This document shows, piece by piece, positions 12,118 to 24,758 of a DNA stretch of 64,000 nt. The stretch lies in NCBI GenBank assembly GCA_024138025.1, contig JAMXBD010000637.1, positions 434,001-498,000 on the forward strand, given 5' to 3'. Both the position numbers and the translations under genes were made by a program. The first letter of the stretch is position 1; each line of letters begins with the position of its first letter. The notes under the pieces are model-generated. The model saw only the letters and a program-made list of their open reading frames with translations, had not been told where the DNA came from and did no database searches. The DNA comes from Combretum micranthum. Lineage: Eukaryota; Streptophyta; Magnoliopsida; Myrtales; Combretaceae.

Positions 12118-13498
12118 TGTTATTCTTTAAAAAAAGTTATGATGATAACAAGATGAGTCAAAGAGAACTAATTATATTATTAAGTGTGCAGATTATAAAA
12201 GGATACAATAATGAATAGTGTCAAACTGTCCAAAAGATTATACAAAATGTTCAATGATAAGTTTTTTAACTTAAAAGACAACCCAAAAGGAACTCCAGAA
12301 GGTAAAAGTTTTCATTATATATGATGACGATTTCAAGCACAGAATGATCACAGCTCTATTCAAATTAAGTTTTAATGGATTTTTAAGACCCAACTCCAAA
12401 AGATGAATATATTTGGGTAATGTATTCAAATGTTTCACTAAGTTAGATTACAATCCACGAGGATTAAATCAAGATAATCAAAATTTTTCTTCATAAGGAT
12501 TTCTACAAATTTAAGTTTTATAGATTAGATTATTTGTTGCTACAATCTTATATTAGTTTTACAAAGACAAAAACTGCCTTCAATGTTTAGGTTAACAACG
12601 CACATGAAGATATGAAGATTAGAGGATAAAGTTTATTTGAGTTTATCCGAAGAAGTTATCTTTAAAAGGGAAGAGATCACGACCGCAATTCTCCTATTCT
12701 TAAGGAGTTTTATTTGAATAGCTTGAGATTTAGATTGATACAAGAAATATCCGATTCTACATGAGTTTTAAAGCGAAAAATTAATGACAGTACAAGTTCG
12801 AAGTATCTTATCTAGCTCATAACATCTTTTTTTTTTTTAATTCACTTCAAGATAAGATGTCCAAGATATCAACTGAGATATTCAAGGAGAAGCCTATCCA
12901 ACATCTTATAACAAATCTATTTGAATGTTGAAGAAAAAAAAAAGGCTTATATATTCGGAGCATGCAAAAAGAAGAAGAAATAACGCATTGCTAAAAAACA
13001 TCCATTGCTCTCTTACAAATTTTTGAACTGATTTTGTGAACTACATTTCCTTGCTGCAAATTATTTTGATCTTTTTTTTTTTTAACTTGATTAATGGAGT
13101 AACTATAGTGTATCCTTCCTTTAATTTGTACTACAAGTAAAAGCTTTTATAGTTAGTATTAGCTAAAGTGAAGTTAGGGAGGCTAAGTTGAGTTGAATTG
13201 TAAATTACTTGTAAACAAGTTTTGATTAGATTAATAGAACATACCCATGTGGATTATAGGGTCCCTAGCTTGGAGCTGGAAGAGTGGATTGACACACAAG
13301 GCGGAACCACTATATATCACTGACTAAGCTATTCTTCCCTACTCTTTTAATTCCTTGCATTTTGTATTTCATTTTAATTACTTAACTTGCTTTCACGAAT
13401 TAACTCAAAGGGGATTTAATTTCTAAAGGATAAAAAATTTAGATTTGAAGTTATAACCAATTCAATCCCCCTTCTTGATTATAAAAGTGGGACCAACA
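12118..13498 (+). repeat. 3' LTR of the copia element
   Basis: The LTR is about 1,381 bp, begins TGTTATTC and ends GACCAACA. It matches the 5' LTR with roughly 90 percent identity where I compared them by eye and is followed by the AACCT target duplication. Confidence 0.92.
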
Positions 13499-13503
13499 AA
13501 CCT
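13499..13503. repeat. target-site duplication of copia element (right)
   Basis: AACCT, identical to 1819-1823. Confidence 0.9.
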
Positions 13504-13738
13504 TTATATCTACTCTCCAATGTTTCACTAATAAAATTAATTATATACCCAAAAGGTCACATAGCAAACTAAAATGTTGCACAAAAGCATCAATGTGCTT
13601 GTAAATTTATAAGTATAAAAGAAAGGATTGGAATTCAACAATTTCTCTCATACTATTTCATATTTTTTTTCCTATTATCTTCATTATATTTTAGCACACA
13701 AGTTTATGTAAATATCATTAAATTTACACATATAATTT

Positions 13739-13743
13739 ATACT
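13739..13743. repeat. target-site duplication of gypsy element (left)
   Basis: ATACT, repeated exactly at 19208-19212. Confidence 0.88.
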
Positions 13744-14208
13744 TGACGTAGCGTAAAGCATATAAAGATCAAGAGTTACAATAAATATGCAAACTTTGTG
13801 AGAAAAACTACTCAATTAGGATTTGAAAGGGTAAAATAATGTCTGAAAAAATAAAAAAAAAAAATAGGGTTTACAAGACTATATATATGAGTATACAAAG
13901 TCCTAAAACAAAATAACAATAATTAAGTTAAGTTAAATTAGCACTGGCCTAAAGCTAGCAGTGTTGGAACGATGTTTTCGACCAACTTACATGGTACACT
14001 GACAAATCTTTGACATACATCGACGGTGTATAGCCGGCGTTGCCTTTGACATTACCAGTAATGCAATCTAGGCGAATGATCATAACTCTACGCCGACTTA
14101 ATGCCGACAACCTTCTTGGAAACACAGCCGGCGTACTTGCCAACACTGACGATCTTTTTGTATGACTCTATTTTATTCAAATAAATATCTGCTATCCTGT
14201 CCACATCA
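13744..14208 (-). repeat. 3' LTR of the gypsy element
   Basis: It begins (plus strand) TGACGTAGCGTAAAGC and ends CCACATCA. It matches 18744-19207, though its middle part (about 13975-14130) is clearly diverged or rearranged relative to that copy. Confidence 0.9.
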
Positions 14209-14221
14209 GTCTTCTCCACTT
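14209..14221 (-). other. polypurine tract of gypsy element
   Basis: On the minus strand AAGTGGAGAAGAC lies immediately before the 3' LTR, purine-rich as expected for plus-strand priming. Confidence 0.65.
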
Positions 14222-17200
14222 AAGAAAAACGCATCTTTGAGTTTTTGGAATGGTCCGAATAAAGAGAAACATTCGAATCTTGAAACTTATATAAGTTTGC
14301 CACATTAAATGTTTTGGAAATACCCAAGCTATATGGCAAATCCACTACATATGCATTATCATTAATGCGTTGCAACACCGCACAAGGACCATACTTCTTC
14401 GGTTGTAGCTTGTTGTAGGTACCTATTGGGAATCTTTCCTTACGCAGAAATACCATAATTTGATCACCTACCTGAAATACCTCACGTCATCTATGTTTAC
14501 CAGCAGCTTGCTTGTAGCGTTGATTTGCTTCTTCTAGCCTTTGCTTCACTTCTTTCTGCACATCAATTACTTATTCCACCATATGCTTGGCTAAAACACT
14601 AACACCATCTCTCTTAGGTAATTTAAACAAATCAAGAGTGTGTTGTGGTACCTTGGTATAAACAACTAAAAAAGGAGATCACCCCGTTACACTGAATAAC
14701 ACTATTGTAAGCAAATTCAGCTTATGGAAGGATAATGTCCCATTGCTTTGGTCTGTCCCCACAAAGACTATGAAAGTTCGGTTAAGAGCTTTCGTCTGGC
14801 CATCTGTTTGTAGATGAGTTGTACTACAAAGAAGAATCAAATAGCTTCCACAATGTTCGCCAAAAATAGCTCAGAAATTTGCTATCACGACCTGAAGTGT
14901 TTTTTTTTTTGGGAACTCCATGCAAATGGACAACTTCCTTTAAAAATAACCTAGCCACACCAACCATATCAGTAGCTTTCTTGGAAGGAATAAAATATGA
15001 CATTTTGGAAAACCTGTTGGCAACCACAAAAATAGAATTGACTCTCCTCTGAGTACGTGACAATCCCAGCACAAAATCCATGGATAAATCCTCTCAAATA
15101 TTTTCTGGAATCGATAAAGGCATGTATAGTGCAGTATTCGTGGACTGACCTTTTGATCTCTATCATACAAAACACTTCTCAACAAATCTGCTCATATCTT
15201 ACCTAAGCTGTGGCTAATAAAAATTCTCCTTTACTGCTGCTAGTGTCTTATCACGCCCCAAATGGCCAACTAACCCACCTCCATGCAGATCACTGATCAC
15301 CTTCTCCCTCAATGATGTCCTTGGTAAGCACAGCTTGTTGTCATGCCTCAAGTAATCAACAGACAAATAAAAGCCAAAAATAGGTTGATTATTTGATACC
15401 TGATGTCAAGTCTCAGTAAAATCTTCATCATGCTCATACTCCTCTTTAAGCTTATCAAAACCTAACATTTCTTGACTCAAAATAAGTAACAAGGAAGCTC
15501 GCCTACTCAGAGCATCTGCCACTTTATTCTATATACCTTATTTATGTTGTAATCTGAAAGGATACTTCTATAGAAATCGACACCATCTTGCATGAATGTC
15601 ACTACTAATCCTCTTCTGGCTATTCAAATACGTCAGGGCCTCATGATCCAACTGAAATTCTTTCCCAATCAGATAATGCTCCCAAGTTTTAAGATCACGT
15701 ACGACTGAATAAAACTCCTTATCATAAGTGTTCCACTTTCGCCTAACTTCACTGAGCTTCTCATTGAAGAACATGATTGGCCTCTTCTCTTGTGAAAGAA
15801 CAGCTCCTATACCCACCCCAGTGGCATCACAATCTACTTCAAATAACATCTCAAAATCTAGAAGGGCAAGTATTAGTGTTGTACTCAATTTCTCCTTCAA
15901 GACTGCAAAACTAGTGGTTGCTTCATCTTTCCATAGGAATTTTCCTTTTTTCAAACACTCTGTCATGGGCGCAGTAATGGTGCTGAAATTCCTAATAAAC
16001 CTGCGATAGAAAGTCACCAATCCATGAAAACTTCGCAACTCAAGGACATTCTTTGGAGTAGGCCAATCTCTAATTACCTGAACCTTTGCCTTATCAACCC
16101 ATATACCATCAGTAAACAACAAGAAAAGAAAATTGTTCGTCATGAAACTACACTTCTTAAGGTTAATGTACAACTTATTTTCCTACAGGGCTGTTAGTAC
16201 ACTCTTCAAATGCAATGAGTGCTCGTCTTCACAAGAACTAGAGATCAGAATATCGTCGAAATATACCACCTCAAATTTACTCATAAATGGTTTTAATACC
16301 TGGTGCATCAATCACATGGACATGCTAGGGGCATTAGATAGCCCAAATGGCGTGACTAGCTACTCATACAATCCTTTCTTCGTCTTGAAGGTAGTCTTCC
16401 ACTTGTGCCCAGGTCTGATCCTAATATGATGATATCTAATCTTCAAACCAATATGAGAAAACCATTTAGCCCCATGTAACCTATCAAGCATATCATCTAA
16501 CCATGGTACAGGAAATTTATATCCTCTAATGATCCAGTTTATAGCCTTGCTATCAACACACATTCTCGAGCTCCCATCCTTCTTGGGCATCAGTAAAACC
16601 GGAACTGCACATGGGCTCATACTCTCTTGAATCAAACCCTTCCTCAATAGCTCCTCAACCTTCTCCTTGAGAATCTCACTCTCTTTCGAATTCATCCTGT
16701 AATGAGGAAGATTAAGGAGGCTAGCTCCAATAATAAGGTCTATCTGATGCTGGATGTCCCTCAATATTGGTAACCCAACTGGAATATCATCTGTCATCAA
16801 TTCCTTAAATTCCTGCAACAAAGGGCAAACTAATTATGGTTGCTCCTCCACTTATAACTCCACAACATTCATCAAGACGTGCTTTACAATCAAGGCATGC
16901 ACTTGCTTGGTCTCCTTAATCTCTACATCAAAGTTCTTCACAATAGATAAAAACATGTTCCTCTCAAGTGAAGCGGTCTTATCTTTTAAAGGCATTAATG
17001 TATATTTCCCCCCTTCCTTCTCCAACCTATACACATTACTCTTGCCCAAGTGTTATGCATCTACATCATACTACCACGGTCTACCAAACAAGAGGTGACA
17101 TACATCCATATCAACAACATCGCAATACACAACATTATGATACTTACCTATGGAGAAAGGAACCTTGCGACGTTCCGACATTTCAATTTTTCCCGCAGTA

Positions 17201-17440
17201 CATTTGATCCACCCTAACGTATATGGATTTTGGTACTTCTCTACAAGCAATTTCAATTTATGCACTATCTTTCTTCCTATTATGTTATTCACAACTACCA
17301 CTATCAACTATAACACCAAACACCTTTCCATCAATAGTGCATTTGATTTGGAACAACTGGTGGCGCTAGGTACTATCCTCAACTTCGAGGACAACATCAA
17401 CCTCCAAACAACATAAACCCCTTCATATTCCTCCTCCTCA
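14220..17440 (-). pseudogene. gypsy pol: protease, reverse transcriptase, RNase H, integrase remnants
   Basis: The protease motif VFGVIVDSGSCE is near 17330-17290, then a frameshift into 17307-17071 ending HLLFGRPW. Reverse transcriptase (16821-16170) carries [15 protein letters not shown] and the catalytic YFDDI near 16268-16250. RNase H of the gypsy type follows in 16173-15568, with [35 protein letters not shown] and [19 protein letters not shown]. Integrase begins near 15300 with LHGGGLVGHLGRDKTLAAV, continues as [17 protein letters not shown] (15081) and LHGVPKK. It ends at 14456-14220 with [13 protein letters not shown] and [10 protein letters not shown]. Multiple stops and frameshifts separate these blocks, so no polyprotein can be made. 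I do not see a canonical chromodomain after the integrase tail; CR-type tails are short and variable. Confidence 0.9.
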
Positions 17441-17519
17441 TCTCCATAGGCCCCACAACAAATCCCATCACCATCCTTTTCTCTTTCCACTATATCAATG
17501 GTCTTCCTCTTAGGACACT

Positions 17520-18726
17520 CATTAGATCTATGCCTTAGTTGACCACATCAGAATCACTTCCCAACAATCAGCTTTGCATAAGGATTATCGGCTTTCTTAA
17601 CCTCTTTGTCCCATCCCTCATTCACAAGACATTTTTCTGCAGCTTTATCCTCTAAAGGTTGATTCTTAGAACTGTACCCATGATTCAACTGTTCCTCTAC
17701 CTCTTTGGTTTTCTCCTTTGACAATGCAGTGGATCTATATCCCCCAAAATTTCTATTTCAATGTTCTTGCTACATCAACTCAGCTTTCAATGCCAAATTT
17801 TTTGCATCATTCAAAGTGCTCATAACTTGTACCCCGATTCTATCATGCAATGCTGGCTTTAATCCCTCTAAATACCGAGCCACTTGTTGGCCTTCGGATT
17901 TCAAGAGATTATTCTATTCTGCCAACCTCATGAACTCTGCAGTAAACTCATGAACAGATCTGCTTCCTTGCTAGCATCGCTAATGTTGCTGGAATAGAAT
18001 CTGTTTGTAGTTCGGCAGTAGAAATTCCATCTTCATCAAATACTTCATCCGGTACCAAGTATGAACTGGACCCTGTCCTTCTTGCTTTCTCCTATATTAG
18101 ATCCTTTTTTACCATGCTGACACCATCCCCTTCAAGCGATAAGCCACTAACTTAACTTGCCTTTCAAGAGGACTCTTCGCATAATTGAAGAATCTATCAG
18201 CAATTGCAATCCAATCCAAGAATTCTTCAATTCCTAAGTTCCCATTAAAATATGGGATATCAACCTTCAATCGAAAATCTTCAGTATCCCTATCATCATA
18301 TCCATCCCTTTTATAACCGCCATACTACTGATAGCGAAAATTCCCAGCATCTCTATCCTCAAACTTGTTCCTTCTCCGACCACCATATGGCTGATTGGGA
18401 GCGAACCAAGGCGGTTCCTCATCGCTCTCTTTTGAATATTCTTCATAGACTGGTTGTCTACGTGCAAGGATGGGTCTGTCAATAGGTTCTCCACAAGCTA
18501 CATCATCCCCTAACCTTCTATTATCATTCCATCTCCTATTTGCATCAACTCCACAAGCATCCATACGATCCATAATCTCCTCAAAGTGTTCCTTGAAATC
18601 CCGGAACATGTGATCCATCTGATGTTCTAGACGTCGCTTCAATCATTGCAATACCTTGTCCCCCTGAAGGGCTCCATTCTCTTAAACACCATCACGGAGA
18701 GCACCGCTATCGCCGTTAGTAGCCAT
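17520..18726 (-). pseudogene. gypsy gag remnant
   Basis: An ATG at 18726 (minus strand) just after the primer site starts MATNGDSGALRDGV, interrupted by stops. A hydrophilic arginine-rich N-terminal part (frame 18642-18325) is followed at about 18275-18120 by DIPYFNGNLGIEEFLDWI and KLVAYRLKG, the core of the plant gypsy gag domain. A degraded CCHC knuckle (CGQLRHRSNECPKR) lies near 17570-17515; its first Cys region is broken by a stop. Intact family members form the capsid and bind RNA. Confidence 0.82.
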
Positions 18727-18741
18727 CCCACTCTAATACCA
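18727..18741 (-). other. primer-binding site of gypsy element, initiator tRNA-Met type
   Basis: On the minus strand TGGTATTAGAGTGGG lies two bases inside the 5' LTR. It differs by one base from the canonical TGGTATCAGAG. Confidence 0.85.
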
Positions 18742-18743
18742 CC

Positions 18744-19207
18744 TGACGCAGCGTAAAGCATATAAAGATCAAGAGCTACAATAAAATTGCGAACTTTGTG
18801 AAAGAAACTTCTGAATTAGGATTTGAAAGAGTAAAATAATGTCTAAAAAAAATCAAAAATAGGGTTTACAAGACTATATATATGAGTATATAAAGACCTA
18901 GAGTGAAATAACAATAATTAAGTCGGCTAAATTAGTGCTGGCCCAAAGCTAGCAGTGTTGGAATGCTGTCTTCAGCTGCTTATGTTGTACGCCTTCAAAC
19001 CTAGGATATACATCGGCGTTGCTTTCTTCCACACCCATGACATTACCCGTGATGCAATCTAGGCAGGCCTTCTTGGAAACACAACCAGCGTACTTGCCAA
19101 CACCGGTAGCCTTCAACTATTGCTCAGCAAGTTTTTTCATCTTCCTTCATTCTTTTTTGGATGACTCTATTTTGTTCAAATAAACATCTGTTACCACGTC
19201 CACATCA
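18744..19207 (-). repeat. 5' LTR of the gypsy element
   Basis: It starts TGACGCAGCGTAAAGC and ends CCACATCA in plus orientation. A TATATATA-containing stretch at about 18877-18893 is a plausible TATA box on the minus strand. The outer flank carries the ATACT duplication. Confidence 0.9.
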
Positions 19208-19212
19208 ATACT
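19208..19212. repeat. target-site duplication of gypsy element (right)
   Basis: ATACT, identical to 13739-13743. Confidence 0.88.
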
Positions 19213-20297
19213 TCCACAAAAAAGAGATATTACCTTCAGTTTCTTGAATTATTACACTCTTGTTTATCCCATTTCCTTAAATGATTGACATCTACTTCAT
19301 CAAAGCCATCCAATTTTGATAATCTTAAATTATAACTCAAAAGCTCCATTCATTTTCACTAATTTTAAAAGTAAATTCTCCAAGATTGTTAGAAAAATAT
19401 GGTTAGTGAAACTAAAGAATTCGATTAATAACAAAAAGTTTAGTTTGATGAAGTAAAAGATTTGATAATGGATTTAGAGGCATGAACCAACTCACTTTCT
19501 TTAGAGAATTTATGCTTCTTCACTAAGTTTGCTATTGGAGTTTGAATATAGAATTGCCCCATTATATAACTACCTCTTGATACCTTAATAGTAAAAATTC
19601 AAATATCAAACCACACTTTGGATTTATGTGAGATGAAAAGGCACAAAAAAAATAAATAAATTTGTGCAAATATTTTAGGAACAAATCTGAAAGATGATGA
19701 CTTTTTCCAACTGTCACAATATTTAGGATATTAATTATATTCATGAGATTTGACTTAGACAAACTAACTTAGATCATTAATCATGAATGGATGTGATGCA
19801 AACACATAAATTACTTCAATAATTTGGTCAAAAGTTGCAACTCTCTCAGTTCTAACATTCAAAAAATTAATCGGGTTCAACCAGTCAAATCAACTTGCAC
19901 TGTAAGCATAAAGAGTCCACATCAACTTGCATTATTGCATTCTAGTTTAATTTCATTATCTTTTTTCCAAGAGATAGTCCGCACTTCTTTTTAAAATTTC
20001 ATAAATCTTTCTCTTTTTACTCATGTTTAACACGAATACCACCTTAATCAATTATTGAGTTTTTCCAAACATAAAGTTTACATCATAAATTTCATAATTA
20101 AAAATTCATTTCAACATAGGCAAATCTAATAGTTTAAAAATTGAGTACAATTAGATAAATTATCCCAAATTAAAAAATTAAGTTGATAATCGATAGAAAT
20201 CAAATAAATCGAGTCAACTTAATTACCCATTCATCCCTATTTTAGTCACTACAGTAGGGATATAATTTAGTTGCCAATAATCGAGGTTTTAATGAAT
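19213..20297. other. AT-rich intergenic DNA
   Basis: No open frame with a recognisable motif. Mostly A/T tracts. I see nothing functional. Confidence 0.6.
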
Positions 20298-20553
20298 AGG
20301 ATAATGTTATTACTGATACATGAACTTTACCAAAATATGTAATTAAATACTTAAATTTTGAAATTAATTAATTTAATATTCAAAAACCTTTAAAAGTAAT
20401 CAACTTAGTATCTAAAAAATATAATGAAAATATTGATGGTATGAATTAAAAAAAAATTAGGTACTAAATTAACTAATTACAAAATTTAAATACCAAATTT
20501 ATCCAGGTATCTAATTTTATGTTGTATCAAAATTGGGATACTAACATCAACAC
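20298..20553. mobile_element. Mutator-type MITE, family B, 256 bp
   Basis: The two ends form imperfect inverted repeats of roughly 90 bases (AGGATAATGTTATTACTGA at the left; reverse complement of the right end GTGTTGATGTTAGTATCCC). A perfect 9-bp duplication TTAATGAAT flanks it (20289-20297 and 20554-20562), the length made by Mutator-like transposases. It has no coding capacity. It has the same length and similar ends as 56482-56737. Confidence 0.75.
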
Positions 20554-21470
20554 TTAATGAATCGAAAATAAATACCTCAGAATCGGTCTATTGAAGTTTC
20601 GGCGTAGGCTTTCAACCTCATGGATCAAATTGAAGGCACATCGCGTATGCATATACTTTTCCGAACTAATCTGAAGCAAACACCACCATCCCTTTGTCAT
20701 TCCACAAGAAGTACTTGCAATAAAGTAAGCATTAAAATTCAAAAGATTAGGCCTTCAAAAAAGTTACCAAATTCATTTAGAAATAATAAAAGAATACAAA
20801 GAGAATAAAAAGGAAAGTAGAAATTCAATGCTTTCCAAAATGATTCATTAGATTTTTATTCATCATTACTCTCTTTCCCCCCCATCGGACACCAAATCAC
20901 TACAATGACGGGCAACATTGACAAGGATATTGCACCAATTGATGAAATTCTCTCTTTTCCTTTCAGGAAAGCAAAGTCAATAATCGGTTAGGTTTTGCGA
21001 GCTTTCCAATGAAACATCACCTGCGTATATGGCTTGCCTACCTTTCCTTTCTTTCTTCTTTGGATATACATAGAAAAAAAAAATTTATCATCCCGAACTT
21101 GCTGTCTTCATTGTATCCTCTCATATAAATATCTGACACATATCAAGAATTGTTTTTTTTTTTTTTAGATATTTTAAATTTTTTTAATTTATTAGACACA
21201 TGACATGAAGAGAAATACAACAAACACATTTCCTATTATATATGCATAAAATCAATCTTTAATGTTTGTCTTTTTTTTTTTTTTAATTACCGTGGTCGTT
21301 TATATTTTTTTTTTTTTTCATTTTAAGTTCACAAACATTTAAAAATAAATGGACATCTTTTTCTTAACTCTGATAGTTATTCTATAAAAATTTAATACAT
21401 GGCACGTCATTTAACAAATTCTTATTTACTACAGTTGACAAATATAAATGATGAAAAATAACATAAGTAT

Positions 21471-21484
21471 TGTATGTATGTATA

Positions 21485-21515
<31 letters not shown>
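21471..21515. repeat. TATG/TA microsatellite
   Basis: Alternating TGTATG and TA dinucleotides over about 45 bases. Confidence 0.85.
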
Positions 21516-22943
21516 CTATGGGTCAGCTGCCATCGCGGCTAGCCGTCAAAAAAGACTGTTTGGATGATCAGCAGAGTCCCGTCTCTACAATCAAAGATGA
21601 GATTCTGTTGAATAAATAAAATTCTCTGTTTTGGGAAAAGGAAGTTGTCGTTCTCATTCTTTTTGTCGACTAGAACCGACTGGCTGCTTGAAAAACAAAC
21701 ATGAACTTGTGCCAAGTCAGTTCGTCTTCCGGAAGCTGATACTAGTCAAAAATGCATTTCATCCGATGTCTTTCTCCTCTAAATGTCACATTAAATTTAT
21801 TCTCTCCTATGAACAATCATGCAAATAATATCCTTAATAAAACCTATATATAGGAAAAAAAACAACAAAAAGTTTCGCTTTTTATCGTTTTCACTTCAGT
21901 TGTAAATTCATATCTTAACTAAAGAAGAGCTACATTAAATATGAAGAAAAAAACATGGCATAATGGTTCTCAAATTTAGACCATTTTGTTTCCAAAAAGG
22001 AAAAAAAAAATGATTTTTTAGTTTTCATAATATTTGTTACAGTGAAATCTTGAATTTGTCAAATATTATAATAATGGTATCAAACGGTTTATAGTGCTTC
22101 TAATAGTGGGAAGTAGAGGACACGGCCGATAATCGATTTGGCGTTCAACAGTTTTAAAGAGCTAAATTAGAATTATATGCTTTAAGTCAGTCTTTCTGAG
22201 CTAAGTGAAAAGTTCAGGGAATCAAGTCGATGAATTGAGATTACTAAACAAGATTTGACATTGTAAACTCGGAGCAAGGACCATTAGACGTGCTCTTAAT
22301 ATTTTTCAATGAGACTTATGCATTCATAAAGGTTTTCTATGAGTTAGAAGCTCATGCAACTCAAAAAGTTTTTCATGATCTAAAAAGTCGATATAAGAAT
22401 TCATTAATATGAAGACTCATCTCTTTTCTATTGATTATGATTCAACAAACATCGCTTAATGCTTAGTTTTTTTAACCGTTATTAGAATGTTTGAGTTTTT
22501 TGAAATTGTTTGTTCTTTCTTCCCACCTTCTCATTTTATCATTTCTTATACATGGTTTCATTTCACTCTTTTAAGGCCATATACAGCATAAGATATATGT
22601 TGTACATTTGTTAGTGCAACAAAGCCACCCCACCTCACCTGTCATCAATTAGGAACAAAGTTTCTATTTTCAAAACCAGAAAATGGCTTTTCTTATTTTC
22701 TATTAACATACTCTATGATTTCTACTTACCATCACTAGTGTATGTCCACATCTGCCATGGCCTCATATACATCACTTATCTTTAGGAGTTACATATAAGT
22801 AACCTCTAAAGAATATTAAAATAATAATGGATAATTGCAAAAGTTTTATTTCTGCAAATATTTAAATTGTTTTGAAAACTATTAAATTGATCATCATCTG
22901 ACTTTTCTTTTAATGATATCTCTTTTTAAGTTTTGCACACATA

Positions 22944-22968
22944 ACACACACACACACATATATATATA
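22944..22968. repeat. (AC)n(AT)n microsatellite
   Basis: A compound dinucleotide repeat, AC units followed by AT units. Confidence 0.85.
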
Positions 22969-24710
22969 CTAATGACTAAAGAATTTATGTTGAATAATAT
23001 ATGCACCTAAAGTAAAAGATATGAAACTCTTAGTATTAGATGATAAATGGTTAAATGATTTAATTCTTTTATGATATGATTATAACTATATTTTAGATTT
23101 AATGTTTTCTTTAATTACATGGAAGTAAAAGTAGATGACTTCTTTTTTTTTTTTTTAATGTTTGTTTTTCATGAGAAAGTAATATTTTAAAAGAAACTAC
23201 CCTAGTCCCACCAGCTATCCCCGCAATTCGTAACTTACATGGTCCCTAAGTAGGAGAATTCAACTAATATTATTGGGCGTGGAAAGCAATAATACAGAAG
23301 ACGACAAAATAGCAAAGCGTATCTAAATTCAACGAACAATTGCTGGATAAAGATCGATTGGCTATGTAAAGCTACGAAATATATAAAGATTATATATACG
23401 TTGCACATCGACTTAAGACATCAATTCTCCCTACACCCGCAAATTGGAAGAAGAGTGTAATATAATTGTTATTATTCAGAAATGAAATGAGTTATGATAA
23501 AAAAAAATTTAATTAGCAAACTTTCGTTTTAATGAGTTATTTTGAAGGAAACAAAAATAATTCTAATATTAAACTTTATTTATAAATTTAAGTAATGAAT
23601 TATCATTTATTATTTTTTATTATGAAGTTATTATTTATGGTTAACTAAATATATTAACTAGTGACACTAAATCTTGTCCATGTGTCCAATAAAATTGGGG
23701 GAAAATTTTTTAACTTTGTTTATAAATTATCTACTACCATTGACTGTTTGTCACTTCACTATAATTATAATTCCATTACAGTATTTTTTTTTATGAATGG
23801 CTATTATATCATTCACTTAACTATAATAGCAATTCTTAACAATTTTATAAGGAATCATTATTATAAAAAATATAAATAATTATTCCTTTTGCAAACCTAT
23901 CAATGGAAGTTTAATATTGGAATTATTATTTTTTTAAAAATACCTCAATTCAAATAAAAAATTAAAAAAAATTATTACTGTTTTATTCCATTCATTACTG
24001 ATAATACCGTATTCATTAATGAAGTGGAGAGACCATAAGAGTTATCGTAAAAATGATTACTCCCAATTAATTAGTCTCTGAGATTTTTCCCTGGACATAG
24101 AAGGGGTTTTGGAATCTTCGGCTAGCTAACAAATTCCTTTTGTAAAGTTTAGGTGAAAATAAAAAACCTCTCGTTACTTTATTGATCATATAACATCAAC
24201 CATGAATGTTCGATGTATCTTTTCTTGAGATAACAATCAGATAACTCTGATTTCGACAGTAGCCTAAATAATATATCCAGGGCCACATTTTCTTGGGGTC
24301 ACATAACATATATTATCCTTTTTGGTCTTTAAAAGAAAAAAGTTACTATTATACTTTCTTTCTTTTGTTTTAGTGATTAACAAATTAACCCAGATTATTT
24401 GTAATAAAAAATCAGATAAGAAAAAATTTCTCTTCTTATGTAGTATAAATTTGCTGATTTTAATTTATCCTAACACGTGTCATGCTAATATATTAAGTGA
24501 GTCTAGAATATTTCAATTACTTCATTAGTATAGAAAAATAGTATGAAAGTTTCTTTATCTTATACTCCTCTCTCTCCCTCCCTTCCTCTCTCTTACATGT
24601 GTAAACTTCAACATTTTTTTTTTTTCACACGCAACTCTAATTATTATTAAGCCAAAGTATTAATTCATGTAAAAAAATACCTATAATATAATAGAAGGTG
24701 GCTACTCTAT

Positions 24711-24758
24711 TATCTCTCTCCTTCATCCTTACTTCTCTCTCTCTCTCTTTCTCCCCTC
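24711..24758. repeat. CT-rich microsatellite
   Basis: A pyrimidine tract with repeated CT units; a similar tract lies at 24566-24594. Confidence 0.75.

Larger units (their letters stand above)
1824..13498 (+). mobile_element. Ty1/copia retrotransposon, SIRE/Maximus-like, full length but inactive, with nested solo LTR
   Basis: This is a complete LTR retrotransposon of about 11.7 kb. Both LTRs begin TGTTATTC and end CCAACA, and the element is flanked by a perfect 5-bp target duplication AACCT (1819-1823 and 13499-13503). A primer-binding site for initiator tRNA-Met follows the 5' LTR, and a polypurine tract (12103-12117) directly precedes the 3' LTR. Internal order is gag, protease, integrase, reverse transcriptase, RNase H (the copia order), then an additional ORF region. 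Long LTRs, a large gag with coiled coil, and an extra ORF after pol fit the SIRE/Maximus lineage. Stops and frameshifts break every coding domain, so it cannot encode its own proteins. About 9 mismatches in the first 107 aligned LTR bases suggest an old insertion. A 1.9-kb foreign LTR sits in gag. Confidence 0.93.
13744..19207 (-). mobile_element. Ty3/gypsy chromovirus-like retrotransposon, full length but inactive
   Basis: A complete 5.46-kb element on the minus strand with two about 465-bp LTRs and a perfect 5-bp target duplication ATACT (13739-13743 and 19208-19212). Read on the minus strand the order is 5' LTR, tRNA-Met primer site, gag, protease, reverse transcriptase, RNase H, integrase, polypurine tract, 3' LTR; integrase after RNase H is the gypsy order. 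Short LTRs and an integrase C-terminus with [13 protein letters not shown]...KYGPC point to the Reina or CRM chromovirus clades; I cannot separate them from sequence alone. All domains carry stops or frameshifts. LTR divergence, about 11 mismatches in 105 bases at one end, is similar to that of the neighbouring copia element. It lies 240 bp from that element. Confidence 0.92.

Noticed and set aside
16754..17416. Plus-strand open frames over the gypsy pol
   Set aside because: They are antisense to minus-strand reverse transcriptase and protease sequence, whose motifs explain the region.
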